A DNA stretch of 64,000 bases from Bacilli bacterium (GCA_017525035.1 JAFXTH010000023.1:51687-115686); one strand, 5' to 3'. Shown: positions 43,290 through 53,518, numbered from the stretch's first letter. A program made the numbers and translations. The notes: generated from the sequence alone by a model not told the origin.

Positions 43290-43445
43290 CTATCTTGCAG
43301 TAACATTTATTTGTTTTTCTGTTTCACTTGTCTGCTCTGTAATTGTATTGTTGTCTACTTCATTTTCTTTATTTTTAGAGCCACATCCAGTTACTAAAAG
43401 CATCGTAAAAATCATTATAATTAATAATACTTTCTTATATTTCAT
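43290..43445 (-). CDS. small lipoprotein, 51 residues
   Basis: Found by reading the minus strand directly: MKYKKVLLIIMIFTMLLVTG, then CGSKNKENEVDNN and a polar Thr/Glu/Gln tail ending INVTAR. This is a lipoprotein signal peptide with lipobox LVTGC and almost no folded domain after it. AGGAGG lies five bases before the ATG, among the better ribosome binding sites in the window, and a terminator follows at once. The prepilin-like gene ends 9 bases upstream. It could be a membrane-tethered accessory of the prepilin-like protein, or a small stand-alone lipoprotein. Function unknown. Confidence 0.75.
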   Translation of the reverse strand: MKYKKVLLIIMIFTMLLVTGCGSKNKENEVDNNTITEQTSETEKQINVTAR

Positions 43446-43454
43446 ATTAACCTC

Positions 43455-44288
43455 CTATGGAAGAGTAACTATTTTTTTAAAATCATAAAGTACTAATCTG
43501 TACCAATAATTTGCATTTTCTTGAGTTACTTTAATATCTAATGTTGATTCATCTACTGCTGATGAAACTACCCAATTTTCTGAACTTATAGTAGTCCAAT
43601 GATGTTTATCTAAACTATATTCCCATCTTATTTTGTATACATAGTTCTCATATCCATTTATAGTAGCTACAAAATGGACAACATCTCCATAATAAATATA
43701 ACCATTTGGATCATCGCTTACAATGTCAAAATCTAATACTACTATTCCACCTGTTATTGAACTTACTCTTGCTGTAACTGACTTTCTTGCACTTTTGTTA
43801 CAATTTTCGTCAATGACTACATAATAATGTTTTAAGTCAAGACCTACACCTTCCATGATATCTGATTCTTTAATATCTGTTGATATTTCCTCTTCGTCTA
43901 AATATGAGAAACTAAGAAACTTTTTAGTACCATGTCCAGTTTCATCCACACTTGTCCAATAATAATAGTATTTTGTTCCATCATAAGTAACAATAACATA
44001 TGCTTTATCAAATTCACCATATGGACTTACTAATGAATTTTCTGTATGTATGCATCTTGCGTCAATGTAATATGTTACATCTGTATCATACATTTCTAGC
44101 TTACCTTCATTAACTTTATTTCGTGTAGCCCCAATGATTTCTTTAGCAGTATCAATATATGCACTCTTTCTTGTGTTAGTGATATATTTCGTTACACTAG
44201 GTACTGCAATAATCATCAGAACTCCTAAAATAATTATAACCGCTAATAATTCTATAAGTGTAAAGCCTTTTTCTTTATTACATTTCAT
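43455..44288 (-). CDS. prepilin-like surface protein
   Basis: A type IV prepilin N-terminus (basic CNKEKG, then FTLIELLAVIIILGVLMIIA with the G/F cleavage site and Glu at +5) is followed by a pilin-type helix with KSAYIDTAKEIIGATRNKV. The large beta-rich ectodomain contains a cysteine pair (ARCIHTE and ENCNKSA) and an Ig-like tail with IRWEYSLDKHHWTTISSEN. 277 residues from ATG 44288, chosen over 44303 because AAAGGA lies upstream. A lipoprotein gene follows 9 bases downstream. No assembly machinery lies nearby. Confidence 0.8.
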   Translation of the reverse strand: MKCNKEKGFTLIELLAVIIILGVLMIIAVPSVTKYITNTRKSAYIDTAKEIIGATRNKVNEGKLEMYDTDVTYYIDARCIHTENSLVSPYGEFDKAYVIVTYDGTKYYYYWTSVDETGHGTKKFLSFSYLDEEEISTDIKESDIMEGVGLDLKHYYVVIDENCNKSARKSVTARVSSITGGIVVLDFDIVSDDPNGYIYYGDVVHFVATINGYENYVYKIRWEYSLDKHHWTTISSENWVVSSAVDESTLDIKVTQENANYWYRLVLYDFKKIVTLP

Positions 44289-44387
44289 AATATTTCCTTT
44301 CACAGATATAGTATCTTAATTTAATAATATCATATATATCTAGAAAATCTTTTCTATTGTTATTATTTTGTTATCAATTGTGTAAAT

Positions 44388-47300
44388 CTAGAAAAGTGAT
44401 AGTTGATCAGATTCATCTAATCCATCTAAGATTTTCATATCCCTTAGTTTATCTAGTAGTGTTTGAGAAATCTTAGCACGTTTTTGTAAATCTTCTATAC
44501 TTGTAAATGGACGTTTTTCTCTTTCTTCTACTATTGCTTTTGCAACTGTATCTCCTAGTCCATCAATTGATGAGAATGGTGGATAAATACTTTTTTCATC
44601 TTTTACTCCCCAAACAGTTGCTTCACTCTTATTTAAATCAATTGGAACAAAGCTAATTCCTCTTGCTGTTGCTTCTAGAGCAACTTTTAAACTTTCAAGC
44701 TGTCCATTTTCTTTATTAGTAGCATCGTATCCTTTTGTTTCAATTTCAATTATTTTATCTTTTATTTTGTTATAGCCTTTCATCATTGACTCGATATCCG
44801 TGTCTGTTGCCTTTGAAGTTAGCCATGATGCATAGAAATACACTGGCATATGTACTTTATACCATGCTATTCTAAAGGCACTTGTAACGTATGCTGCCGC
44901 ATGGGCTTTAGGGAACATGTACTTAATCTTTTCGCAAGAATCAATAAACCAATCTTCGATTCCTGCTTTTTGCATTGTCTCTTTATGTCCTTTCCATGTT
45001 TCTGGGTCTTTACTTGCTTTTCCTTTACGAACAAACTCCATTATTTTGAATGCTTTAATTGGAGGAAGTCCATGATAAATTAAGTAAACCATAATGTCAT
45101 CACGACATCCTATTACCTCTTTAAATGGAACTACTTTGTTTTTGATTAACTCTTGTGCGTTTCCAAGCCAAACGTCAGTACCATGTGATAGACCTGATAT
45201 TTTAACAAGTTCTGCAAATGTCTTTGGTTTTGTTTCTTCAACCATTGAAATAGTAAATGGCGTACCGAATTCTGGTATTCCAAGAGTTCCTGTTTCATTT
45301 AATATTTGATCTGTTGTAACACCTAAAGTCTTAGTTGATGAAAAAATGCTCATTGTATCTTTATCATCCATTGGTACTTTAGATACATCTGTTTTTGTTA
45401 AGTCTTGAATCATTCTTAATTGTGTTGGATCACTATGTCCTAAAATATCAAGTTTTAATAAACATTGGTCAATTGCATGGTATGAGAAGTGTGTTGTTCT
45501 CCATGCGCTTTCTGGATCATCTGCTGGAAATTGGAATGGTGTAAAATCTGATACATCCATGTAATCAGGTACAACAACAATACCTCCTGGGTGCTGACCT
45601 GTTGTTCTTTTAACACCAACGCATCCTAACGATTGTCTTTCTATTTCAGCGCTTCTAACACTAGAATATTCTTTTACTTTTCTTACCATTTCATCAAATT
45701 TGCCTTCTATTTCTTTTCCAACTTCTTTCTTGATACTTTCTTGTTGTAATAAGAATTTTTTAGCTATGATTAATGGTTTTTCTTTTTTCTCTACATCTAA
45801 CAATTCTTCAATTGTTTTATTCATGCTTTTGGCTATTTCACCAACTATATCTAATATTTTATCTTCATAATATCCTAAAACAAATCCATACGCTGTCTTA
45901 TCTGCAACTGTACCGATTGTTCCAGCACGGTAAACATTATCAACACCGAATAGCACCTTCGTATATTCATGAGCAGATGCTTGGTTTAAATCACTGAAGT
46001 TTAAATCTATATCTGGCACTTTATCAGCATTAAATCCTAAGAAAGTTGCAAACGGAATGTCCTGTCCATCTTTAAGCATATTAGCATGACACTTAGGACA
46101 TTCTTTATCAGGTAAATCAAATCCTGATGAGTATGTTGCTCCTAGCGCGTTTCCTTCATCATCTTCAAAAATACTTGTCTTGCATTCTGTACATCTATAA
46201 TGTGGTGGAAGCGGATTAACTTCTGATATCCCCATCATACTTGCAACAAGACTTGATCCAACGGATCCACGAGAACCAACTAAGTATCCATCATCATTTG
46301 AGTGTTTAACTAAACGTTGTGCAATTAAGTATATAGGATCGAAACCTCCTCCTATGATACCTCCTAGCTCTTTCTTTAATTTCTTTTCTACTGCTTCATC
46401 AGATAATTCTCCATCTTCTTCTTTCCAATTATCTTTTAAATATTTTGTAAGTTCTTTTTTAACTTTATCAAAACCACTTGAAACAGTATCATGTACTCTT
46501 TTAAATACTTCTTTGTTAAATTCTTCATCACTTATATTTTCATTTTCTTTTTTAACAATGTCACTATAAGAGTTATAAACAATATCTCCATATAACTCTT
46601 TAGCAATTCTTTCTTCTATATTATATGGAAGTGGATCACCATACCACTCTTTTGCTTTTGTAAATACTAAGTCTGTAACAACTTTTGGACAATCTAAGTA
46701 ACTTTTTCCATCATCACTTTTTACTCTAGGTGAGAACGGAATTCCATTTGTATCTGGAATTACTTCCACTTCCTCAATCATATCTGCTACCTTATTAGTA
46801 TTCTCAACAACTATTTCGTATGCTAAATCTTTATCTAAGAAATTAAAATCTTCTAACATTTCGTTAGTTGTTCTAAAGTGTTGTGAAGGTATTTCTGTAA
46901 TCTCTTTCTTAGCAAGTGGATGTCTTCCTCCACCTGGTACTTTTTGATTTATTATAATTTCACGATATATTTTATCTTCTCTTAAAAAGTGATGTACATC
47001 TCCTGTTGCTACTATAATTTTACCTGCTTCTTTAGTCGCATTTATTACTTTCTTAATATGTTCAATTAACTCATCATTATCTTTAAAATCACTAGTCTGA
47101 ATTAAATGATTATATACTTCTGGAGGTTGTACTTCAACATAATCATAAAAGTTAATTATGTTAGTTAGTTCTTCTCCTTCTTTGCTTCTTGCTTCAATAA
47201 ATACTTCTGAATTATAACATCCACTTCCTATTAAAAGTCCTTCTCTTAATTCTTCAAGTTTACTTCTTAATATTCTTGGCGTTTTATATAAGTACACTGT

Positions 47301-49343
47301 ATTAGCAAGAGATATTATTTTAAATAAATTCTTTAATCCTTTTTTATTTTTTACTAAAGCATTAAAATGGAATGTTCTTCCAAATTTATGTATTTCATCT
47401 TTTGAAATTAATCTATCTAGATCGCTAATCTTTTTGTAGTTTTGATTAGAAAGTTTCATTAGCATTTTGTGGAAAACTTTGGCAGTTCCATCAGCATCGT
47501 AGTCTGCTCTATGGTGTCCTTCTTCATCAAATTCAACATTATATCTTTGAACAAGTGCAGACAAAGAATGTCTTGCAAATCCTTGATCTAATGTTCTAGA
47601 TAATTCTAATGTATCGATAACTGTATTTTTAAATTCTCCCAAGTTATATTTCTTCATAGACATTTCTATAAATGAAATATCAAATTTGGCATTATGTGCT
47701 ACCATAGGAGCATCTTTTGCCCATTCTAAAAACTTTTTAGTTACAGTTTCTTCATCTTCCTTACCCTTTAGCATGTCATCTGTAATGTTAGTTAATTCAG
47801 TAATCTTTTTAGGTAAAGGTCTTTTTGGGTCAATTAATTCATCAAAGGAATCTGTTATTTCACCATTTTTTATTTTAACAGCTCCTATTTCAATCATTTG
47901 ATCTCCACCTGCAGCATTAAAACCAGTTGTTTCTGTATCGAATACAACATATTCTGTATTAATAAGATCTAAGTCTGTTGGTCTATAGACTATATTTACC
48001 GTATCATCAACAAGAGTTAATTCTGTTCCATAAAGTGCTTTAAACTTTTTAGGATTTTCTAATTCCTTTTTAACACTTTCCAATTCCTCAGTAATTAACT
48101 TCTTTTGGTCTTCATTTTCTTCTGTAGCTAATTTTTCTTCTAGTTCTTCTTTCTTTCCCTTTAGTTTCTTTACTACTCCTTTGTTATAATCTGTAACAAG
48201 TTGGAATACAATTGGGAAAGCTTGACATCCTGAATGATCTGTAATTGCTACAGCTTTATACCCCATGTCAATTGCATTACTTACTATTTCACACGTATGT
48301 TTATCAAGGTCTAACTTTGATACTCCGTCCATTTGACTCATCATCGTATGAGTATGTAATTCTACTCTTTTTTCTAAAGCATCATCTACTAGTTTAGTAT
48401 CTTTCTTATTTGATTTAGAAACATCATATGCAGTTAAAACTAGTTCTTTGTTGGCATATTCATCATATTTAGTATTACCTTTTAATTTAACCCATGTTCC
48501 TACTTTAGTTGCTTTAACAAGGGCATTATATTCATCATCATCTCTTACAAAAATCTTGCAGAAGATACTATCTGTGTTATCAGTAACTTTTAAAGTAAGT
48601 ATCTTGAAAGCTTTGCTCTTTGGTACGAACTCTTCTGTTCCAAACACTTTTGCTTCAATTACTATGTCATTATTTTCCCCTACTATAGAACTAATCTTAG
48701 TAATTGCTTCATCTTCTTTAATGCAGTTACCAAAAATTGTATTCTCATCCACTTCTTTTTTTCTTCTTCTTGGAAATCCTCCAAATGAATTAGGCTTTTG
48801 CACTGACTCAACAAATGGCCTACTCATTATCTCAATTGATTCATCATCGATCTTTTCATCTATTGCTACTCTTATATTGTCATCAATTACAATTGAATCT
48901 TCAAAATTTGTCCCATAAATTGCTAAGAAACTTCTTAATTTAGATAGTTCGTTGTCTAAATCTTTCTTTTCTCTTGCATTAACTACAACTAAATTTAGGC
49001 TGTTATCTAGAATTTCTATCTTACCTTCTAGTGCTTTTAAGTTAGGTAATTGTTCATAGCAATCTTCAAGCACTTTTTCATAATTCTTTTTAAAATATTT
49101 ACTTGTATCTGTTCGATTATCAATCTTTAAATTAACAGTAGCGCCATCAAAATATTTTGAAAATAAAGTCACTAACTCATTATATAAGTCATATGGTATA
49201 TCACCATCATTTGATATTTCTACATATACAGTATTCTTTAAATCATCTATCTTTGTCTTATTTATTTTTGCATTGAAAAAAAGGTTGAAATATGATTCAT
49301 CCAAGTTGATTTTATTTAGTATTTTGTGCAATTTCTCGTCCAT
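44388..49343 (-). CDS. polC: DNA polymerase III alpha subunit, PolC type
   Basis: Replicative polymerase of low-GC Gram-positives, 1651 residues, about 200 longer than Bacillus PolC. N-terminal domains and an OB-fold are followed by a PHP domain with ELHTHTMMSQMDG and AVAITDHSGC. The DEDD proofreading exonuclease is inserted in it (VVFDTETTGF, VAHNAKFDISF, HHRADYDADG). The polymerase has LVGSRGSVGSSLVASMMGIS, the zinc-binding CTECK...CPKCH and catalytic PDIDLNFSD. The extra length is mainly a charged coiled-coil in the PHP region (KKLKGKKEELEEKL onward) and a Lys/Glu-rich insertion before VGSRGS. GAGG precedes the ATG. Confidence 0.97.
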   Translation of the reverse strand: MDEKLHKILNKINLDESYFNLFFNAKINKTKIDDLKNTVYVEISNDGDIPYDLYNELVTLFSKYFDGATVNLKIDNRTDTSKYFKKNYEKVLEDCYEQLPNLKALEGKIEILDNSLNLVVVNAREKKDLDNELSKLRSFLAIYGTNFEDSIVIDDNIRVAIDEKIDDESIEIMSRPFVESVQKPNSFGGFPRRRKKEVDENTIFGNCIKEDEAITKISSIVGENNDIVIEAKVFGTEEFVPKSKAFKILTLKVTDNTDSIFCKIFVRDDDEYNALVKATKVGTWVKLKGNTKYDEYANKELVLTAYDVSKSNKKDTKLVDDALEKRVELHTHTMMSQMDGVSKLDLDKHTCEIVSNAIDMGYKAVAITDHSGCQAFPIVFQLVTDYNKGVVKKLKGKKEELEEKLATEENEDQKKLITEELESVKKELENPKKFKALYGTELTLVDDTVNIVYRPTDLDLINTEYVVFDTETTGFNAAGGDQMIEIGAVKIKNGEITDSFDELIDPKRPLPKKITELTNITDDMLKGKEDEETVTKKFLEWAKDAPMVAHNAKFDISFIEMSMKKYNLGEFKNTVIDTLELSRTLDQGFARHSLSALVQRYNVEFDEEGHHRADYDADGTAKVFHKMLMKLSNQNYKKISDLDRLISKDEIHKFGRTFHFNALVKNKKGLKNLFKIISLANTVYLYKTPRILRSKLEELREGLLIGSGCYNSEVFIEARSKEGEELTNIINFYDYVEVQPPEVYNHLIQTSDFKDNDELIEHIKKVINATKEAGKIIVATGDVHHFLREDKIYREIIINQKVPGGGRHPLAKKEITEIPSQHFRTTNEMLEDFNFLDKDLAYEIVVENTNKVADMIEEVEVIPDTNGIPFSPRVKSDDGKSYLDCPKVVTDLVFTKAKEWYGDPLPYNIEERIAKELYGDIVYNSYSDIVKKENENISDEEFNKEVFKRVHDTVSSGFDKVKKELTKYLKDNWKEEDGELSDEAVEKKLKKELGGIIGGGFDPIYLIAQRLVKHSNDDGYLVGSRGSVGSSLVASMMGISEVNPLPPHYRCTECKTSIFEDDEGNALGATYSSGFDLPDKECPKCHANMLKDGQDIPFATFLGFNADKVPDIDLNFSDLNQASAHEYTKVLFGVDNVYRAGTIGTVADKTAYGFVLGYYEDKILDIVGEIAKSMNKTIEELLDVEKKEKPLIIAKKFLLQQESIKKEVGKEIEGKFDEMVRKVKEYSSVRSAEIERQSLGCVGVKRTTGQHPGGIVVVPDYMDVSDFTPFQFPADDPESAWRTTHFSYHAIDQCLLKLDILGHSDPTQLRMIQDLTKTDVSKVPMDDKDTMSIFSSTKTLGVTTDQILNETGTLGIPEFGTPFTISMVEETKPKTFAELVKISGLSHGTDVWLGNAQELIKNKVVPFKEVIGCRDDIMVYLIYHGLPPIKAFKIMEFVRKGKASKDPETWKGHKETMQKAGIEDWFIDSCEKIKYMFPKAHAAAYVTSAFRIAWYKVHMPVYFYASWLTSKATDTDIESMMKGYNKIKDKIIEIETKGYDATNKENGQLESLKVALEATARGISFVPIDLNKSEATVWGVKDEKSIYPPFSSIDGLGDTVAKAIVEEREKRPFTSIEDLQKRAKISQTLLDKLRDMKILDGLDESDQLSLF

Positions 49344-49362
49344 ATTTTAACCTCTTTCATTT

Positions 49363-50199
49363 TTATGATTTATCTATTTCATTTAGTCTTATGATATATT
49401 TTTGATTAGCACAACAAAAGTCGATAAAACCACGCAAATCTACTTTTCTTAATCCCTTTTCAATAGGATATTTGTCTATATCAAAAGGCATTTTATCTCT
49501 CATCATATAACTAACTAGTTCTTCTCTATCAGCCCCTTGATACATTAAGAAATAAGGATATAATTGTTTCTTTAAAAGTTTTAATCGCTTGATTCCTTCA
49601 TTATATTTTGAAAATCCAGATACTCGTGTATATATTTCATTTGTTACAAGTAGATCTTCGATTGCTGTTACTATTTCTTTATTCTCTTCATGAAAATCGC
49701 ATAATTCATATTTAACTGTTGTAAATAGAATTCTCATGATGGCTTTAAGTCCATCTTCAGTATCTTCTTTCTTACCCCAAACAATATTTTTCTTAGGATT
49801 TTTCTTTAGGTATTCAACATTATCGAAATAAGGATGTATAACCATTATCTGATAATTATTTTCTACTTTAAACCTTAACAATTCTTTTAATGAAGATTGG
49901 ATTACTTTTTGATTAGCATCCCATATTTTCATTAAAAATCTTCTATATTTATCTGTTTGTTTTTTAACCAGTTTAAACTCTTCACTATTAATAATAAAAT
50001 TATATATAGTATCGTCATCAGGAATAAAATCATTTGTATACTTTAATATCTCAACATTTTCTTTTGATAACTTCAAATATTCTTTAGAATAATTCTTCCA
50101 TAGACGTTCTTTTAGTTCTTGTATTTCCTTTGAAATTGAAGGACGGAACAATATGTTCCATGCTAGTAAGTAGTCATTTACTACGAACTGTATATTCAT
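49363..50199 (-). CDS. conserved-looking hypothetical protein between dnaE and polC
   Basis: Not recognised. 278 residues, soluble, helical and charged, with FVVNDYLLAWNILFRPSISK at the N-terminus, LLRFKVENNYQIMVIHPYF in the middle and LRGFIDFCCANQKYIIRLNE at the end. There is no signal peptide, membrane segment or obvious catalytic motif. GGTGGTGAT precedes the ATG. Its position between dnaE (44 bases away) and polC (19 bases away), on the same strand, suggests cotranscription with both replicative polymerases. Confidence 0.6.
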   Translation of the reverse strand: MNIQFVVNDYLLAWNILFRPSISKEIQELKERLWKNYSKEYLKLSKENVEILKYTNDFIPDDDTIYNFIINSEEFKLVKKQTDKYRRFLMKIWDANQKVIQSSLKELLRFKVENNYQIMVIHPYFDNVEYLKKNPKKNIVWGKKEDTEDGLKAIMRILFTTVKYELCDFHEENKEIVTAIEDLLVTNEIYTRVSGFSKYNEGIKRLKLLKKQLYPYFLMYQGADREELVSYMMRDKMPFDIDKYPIEKGLRKVDLRGFIDFCCANQKYIIRLNEIDKS

Positions 50200-50243
50200 A
50201 TAATCACCACCAATATTTATAATATTAATATATCACAAAATAG

Positions 50244-53168
50244 TTATCTTTCACTAATAATTTTAGCTTTTTCAGCAATTATTTGGATAGCATTTCTTTT
50301 CTCTACTTTTCCCTGTACTAAAAGTATATCTCCCTTAGCTAAATCTCTAATAGTATCATAGGTTTTAGAGAATACTGTATACTCTATTGAATCTATTTCA
50401 TCACTACCTGTAATAAATGCCATTTCATTACCTTTTTTATCTTTGTGAATCTTTATTTTTTCGACTAGTACGATTGTATCAATTATCTTGCCTAAATACT
50501 TTTTAACATCTTTGATGTTAACAACTTTATACTTGTCTTTATATTTAGTTGTTGGATGATAACTTAAATAGAATCCAAATAATTCTTTTTCTTTAGCCAT
50601 TAAAATATCACTTGATAGTTCTTCTTGTTCATTAATAGATGGATGTTCTACTAAATCAGAAGATAATCCTTTAGCAATAAACGCAAAAGTAAGCAAGTTA
50701 TCTAAGTTTGTTAGTAATGTGTTTTTGTTATAACCAAACGAATCAAAACATGATGCATATATTAAAGATTCTATAGTCTTTTTATTAATGCCAATCTCTG
50801 TAAGTTTAGTCAAACATTCAAAAATATCTTTAAATCCCTTATCTCTTATTTTAACTATTTCAAGAGCAGTATTTACTCCAATGTTTCTGATGTTGGAAAG
50901 TGGAAATAGTACACCATCTTCAACTATTTCATATTTTTCAGTGCTCTTATTTATATCTGGCAAATAGAATTTTACTCCTATTGATCTTGCTTCTCTAACA
51001 ATTGAAGATGTTTTAAAATCATTTCCAATTATCATTGATAATAAGCTTAGGAAGAAATATTTTGGATAATGTACTTTTAAATATGCCATTTTGTATGCAA
51101 TTATTGAGTATGCTACTGCATGAGATTTATTAAATCCATACTCAGCAAAAGCAAGTATATCTTCATAATATTTCTTAGCTGTCTTATAATCATAGCCATT
51201 CTTTATTGAACCTTCAATAAACTTTTCTTCTTGAACTTTTAATAAATCTTTTTTCTTTTTAGACATGGCTCTTCTTAATAAATCCGCTTCTGATAGAGTA
51301 AATCCTGCCATAACATTTGCAATTTGCATAATTTGCTCTTGATATACTAAAACCCCATATGTTGGTTCTAATATTTTTCTCAAAGCATCATTTGGATATT
51401 CAATTTTTATCTTATTATTTTTTCTTTCAATATATGTATTTGTATCTGGTCCAGGTCTTACTAATGCATCTGCTGCTACTATGTCATTAAACTCTTCTAC
51501 TTTAAGATTCTTAAGAAGATTTTTCATAACATCACTTTCAAATTGGAATATTCCATTAGTATTGACGTTATAGAATAATTTTAAAGTATCTTTATCATCA
51601 AGGGGTATATTTAAGAAGTTAATATCAATACCTTCATGTTCTTTAATGCTTTCAATTATTTCCATAACAGTTGTTAAATTTCTATTACCTAAAAAATCCA
51701 TCTTTAAAAGACCTAATTCTTCAAGATATCCCATTTCGTAAGAACTTATGTAAGCACCATCTTGTTTTACTAAAGGTATAATTTCATCTAAGTCTTCATT
51801 TCCAATTACTATACCTGATGCATGTATCGTTGTGTTCTTTGGAAATCCTTCAAAGTATATTGATAAATCATATAATTTTCTTAGCCTATCGTCATTATCT
51901 ACAATACTTTTAAATTCTTCATTTTGTTCATAAACATCTTTTAATTTAGAATTAAAATCAATAAATCTTTTTAATCTATCTGTCTTTGTTTGATCAATTT
52001 TTAATACTCGTGCAACATCATCAAGTACAGCCTTTGCCTTTAACGTACCTATAGCAATAATCCCTGCCACACGTTTTTCACCATACTTTTTTCTTGTGTA
52101 TTCTATTACTTGTTCACGATATGAGTCAGGAAAATCTATATCAATATCGGGCATAGTTACTCTACCAGGATTTAAGAAACGTTCAAATAATAAATCATAT
52201 TCAATTGGATCAACATCAATGATTCCAAGCGCATATGCGACAAGACTTCCCCCAGCACTACCTCTTCCTGGGCCTACTAAAATGCCACTTTTTTTAGCAT
52301 ATTTAACGTAGTCATAAACAATTAAGAAATAATCAGGAAATCCCATTTCTTTTATAATGTCTAATTCATATAATAATCTTTTCTTATATATATCACTGAC
52401 ATTGTTATTTAATCTTATTTCTAATCCTTTTATACTTAATTTCTTTAAATACTCGTCACTAGGAAGATCTAAACTATTATTAAAATGTGGAATTCTATTC
52501 TCACTTTCTGGGAATTTTACATTACATTTATCACTTATTTCATTTGTCTTATCGATTGTTTTCTTACTAACTAATTTTGATATGTCATTAATACTTAATA
52601 AATAGTTTAAATGATCATCATATGTAATATCATCTAAAACATTTTTCTTTTCTTTCATCATTATTAAGTATTTATAATATTCACTTTCGTTTTTAGTTAA
52701 ATATAATATCTCATTAAGGAATACTACTTCATTAGTTAATTTAGATGCTTCTATTTCTTCATCTTTGTTTTTAACTCCAATATAATTATCAGCATAAATA
52801 AGCTTCAATTTATTGTATGATTCCTTAGAACTTAAAGGTATTATACATATAATGTTATCGTTATATTTTTTTAAAGTTTCGTAATCTAATTCATCTATTC
52901 TAGTTACTATTTTTAATAAATTCTGATATCCTTTATAATCTTTTGCATATAATAAAAATTTATCATCAAGTGTTATTTCTAACCCAATTATTGGTTTAAT
53001 GTCATTTTTTTCACATTCTTTATAAAAGTATAGAGCTGCAATCATGTTATTATCAGTTAAGGCAATTGAAGTTATATTGTCTTTTTTACAACGCTTTATT
53101 AAGTCATCTATTTTAACTAAACTTGTTAAAAAAGAATAATTACTTTTTACATACAATGGCGTATACAT
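50244..53168 (-). CDS. dnaE: DNA polymerase III alpha subunit, DnaE type
   Basis: Second replicative polymerase, which in Bacillus extends primers before PolC takes over. 974 residues. The PHP domain is degenerate at its first metal motif (YVKSNYSFLTS instead of HxH), as expected for a non-proofreading DnaE. The polymerase shows VGPGRGSAGGSLVAYALGI, catalytic PDIDIDFPD, a palm/finger region with FLGNRNLTTV, and AEYGFNKSHAVAYSIIAYKM. The C-terminus has helix-hairpin-helix and OB domains (LVEKIKIHKDKKGNEMAFI). ATG 53168 is preferred over the open 53204 because GGGAGGTG lies upstream. No exonuclease is inserted. Confidence 0.96.
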   Translation of the reverse strand: MYTPLYVKSNYSFLTSLVKIDDLIKRCKKDNITSIALTDNNMIAALYFYKECEKNDIKPIIGLEITLDDKFLLYAKDYKGYQNLLKIVTRIDELDYETLKKYNDNIICIIPLSSKESYNKLKLIYADNYIGVKNKDEEIEASKLTNEVVFLNEILYLTKNESEYYKYLIMMKEKKNVLDDITYDDHLNYLLSINDISKLVSKKTIDKTNEISDKCNVKFPESENRIPHFNNSLDLPSDEYLKKLSIKGLEIRLNNNVSDIYKKRLLYELDIIKEMGFPDYFLIVYDYVKYAKKSGILVGPGRGSAGGSLVAYALGIIDVDPIEYDLLFERFLNPGRVTMPDIDIDFPDSYREQVIEYTRKKYGEKRVAGIIAIGTLKAKAVLDDVARVLKIDQTKTDRLKRFIDFNSKLKDVYEQNEEFKSIVDNDDRLRKLYDLSIYFEGFPKNTTIHASGIVIGNEDLDEIIPLVKQDGAYISSYEMGYLEELGLLKMDFLGNRNLTTVMEIIESIKEHEGIDINFLNIPLDDKDTLKLFYNVNTNGIFQFESDVMKNLLKNLKVEEFNDIVAADALVRPGPDTNTYIERKNNKIKIEYPNDALRKILEPTYGVLVYQEQIMQIANVMAGFTLSEADLLRRAMSKKKKDLLKVQEEKFIEGSIKNGYDYKTAKKYYEDILAFAEYGFNKSHAVAYSIIAYKMAYLKVHYPKYFFLSLLSMIIGNDFKTSSIVREARSIGVKFYLPDINKSTEKYEIVEDGVLFPLSNIRNIGVNTALEIVKIRDKGFKDIFECLTKLTEIGINKKTIESLIYASCFDSFGYNKNTLLTNLDNLLTFAFIAKGLSSDLVEHPSINEQEELSSDILMAKEKELFGFYLSYHPTTKYKDKYKVVNIKDVKKYLGKIIDTIVLVEKIKIHKDKKGNEMAFITGSDEIDSIEYTVFSKTYDTIRDLAKGDILLVQGKVEKRNAIQIIAEKAKIISER

Positions 53169-53192
53169 AAAATTGCACCTCCCTTTAATTGT

Positions 53193-53201
53193 ATTATAAC
53201 A
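53193..53201 (-). promoter_or_regulatory. extended -10 promoter for dnaE
   Basis: Minus-strand TGTTATAAT (TATAAT at 53193-53198), about 24 bases before ATG 53168. The -35 is weak. It is divergent from the L28 promoter, about 20 bases away. Confidence 0.5.
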
Positions 53202-53220
53202 CAAATAGTCGTTAAAACAT

Positions 53221-53249
53221 TTGACTATTCGCGATTTTTATGATAAAGT
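53221..53249 (+). promoter_or_regulatory. promoter of the L28 gene
   Basis: Plus-strand TTGACT (53221-53226), a 17-base spacer and TAAAGT (53244-53249) preceded by TGA, an extended -10. Confidence 0.7.
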
Positions 53250-53287
53250 TATTTAGCAAGTGATTTTATTTAAGAGGAGGGCTAATA

Positions 53288-53482
53288 ATGGCTATTAATA
53301 TATCTAGTAGAAAACCAAATAAAAGAAAAAGATTACGTTCTCACGCTTTAAATACTACTAATAGTACTCAAGCATTAAACTTACAAGTTGTTAGACTTGA
53401 GGATGGAACAAGAGTAAGAATTAGTGCTAAGGAAGCAAGAACTTTAAGAAAAGCTGATAAAATAAGTGAAGAAAACGAATAA
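53288..53482 (+). CDS. rpmB: ribosomal protein bL28 (divergent)
   Basis: 64 residues on the plus strand. RSHALNTTNSTQALNLQVVR corresponds to the L28 signature 'RSHAmN.tkr....NLQkvr', and VRISAKEARTLRKADK to the 'vrVsaralrsgk' end. The usual zinc-type or 'C.itGk' start is replaced by INISSRKPNKRKRL, so it is a cysteine-free form. AGAGGAGGG precedes the ATG. It has its own promoter and terminator. It is the only ribosomal protein gene in the window and runs opposite to its neighbours. Confidence 0.85.
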   Translation: MAINISSRKPNKRKRLRSHALNTTNSTQALNLQVVRLEDGTRVRISAKEARTLRKADKISEENE

Positions 53483-53492
53483 TTAAAGAATT

Positions 53493-53515
53493 AAGAACCA
53501 TTTGGTTCTTTTTTT
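53493..53515 (+). terminator. terminator of the L28 gene
   Basis: Stem AAGAACC/GGTTCTT (53493-53499 with 53504-53510), a 4-base loop and a T run on the plus strand. Confidence 0.9.
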
Positions 53516-53518
53516 GTT

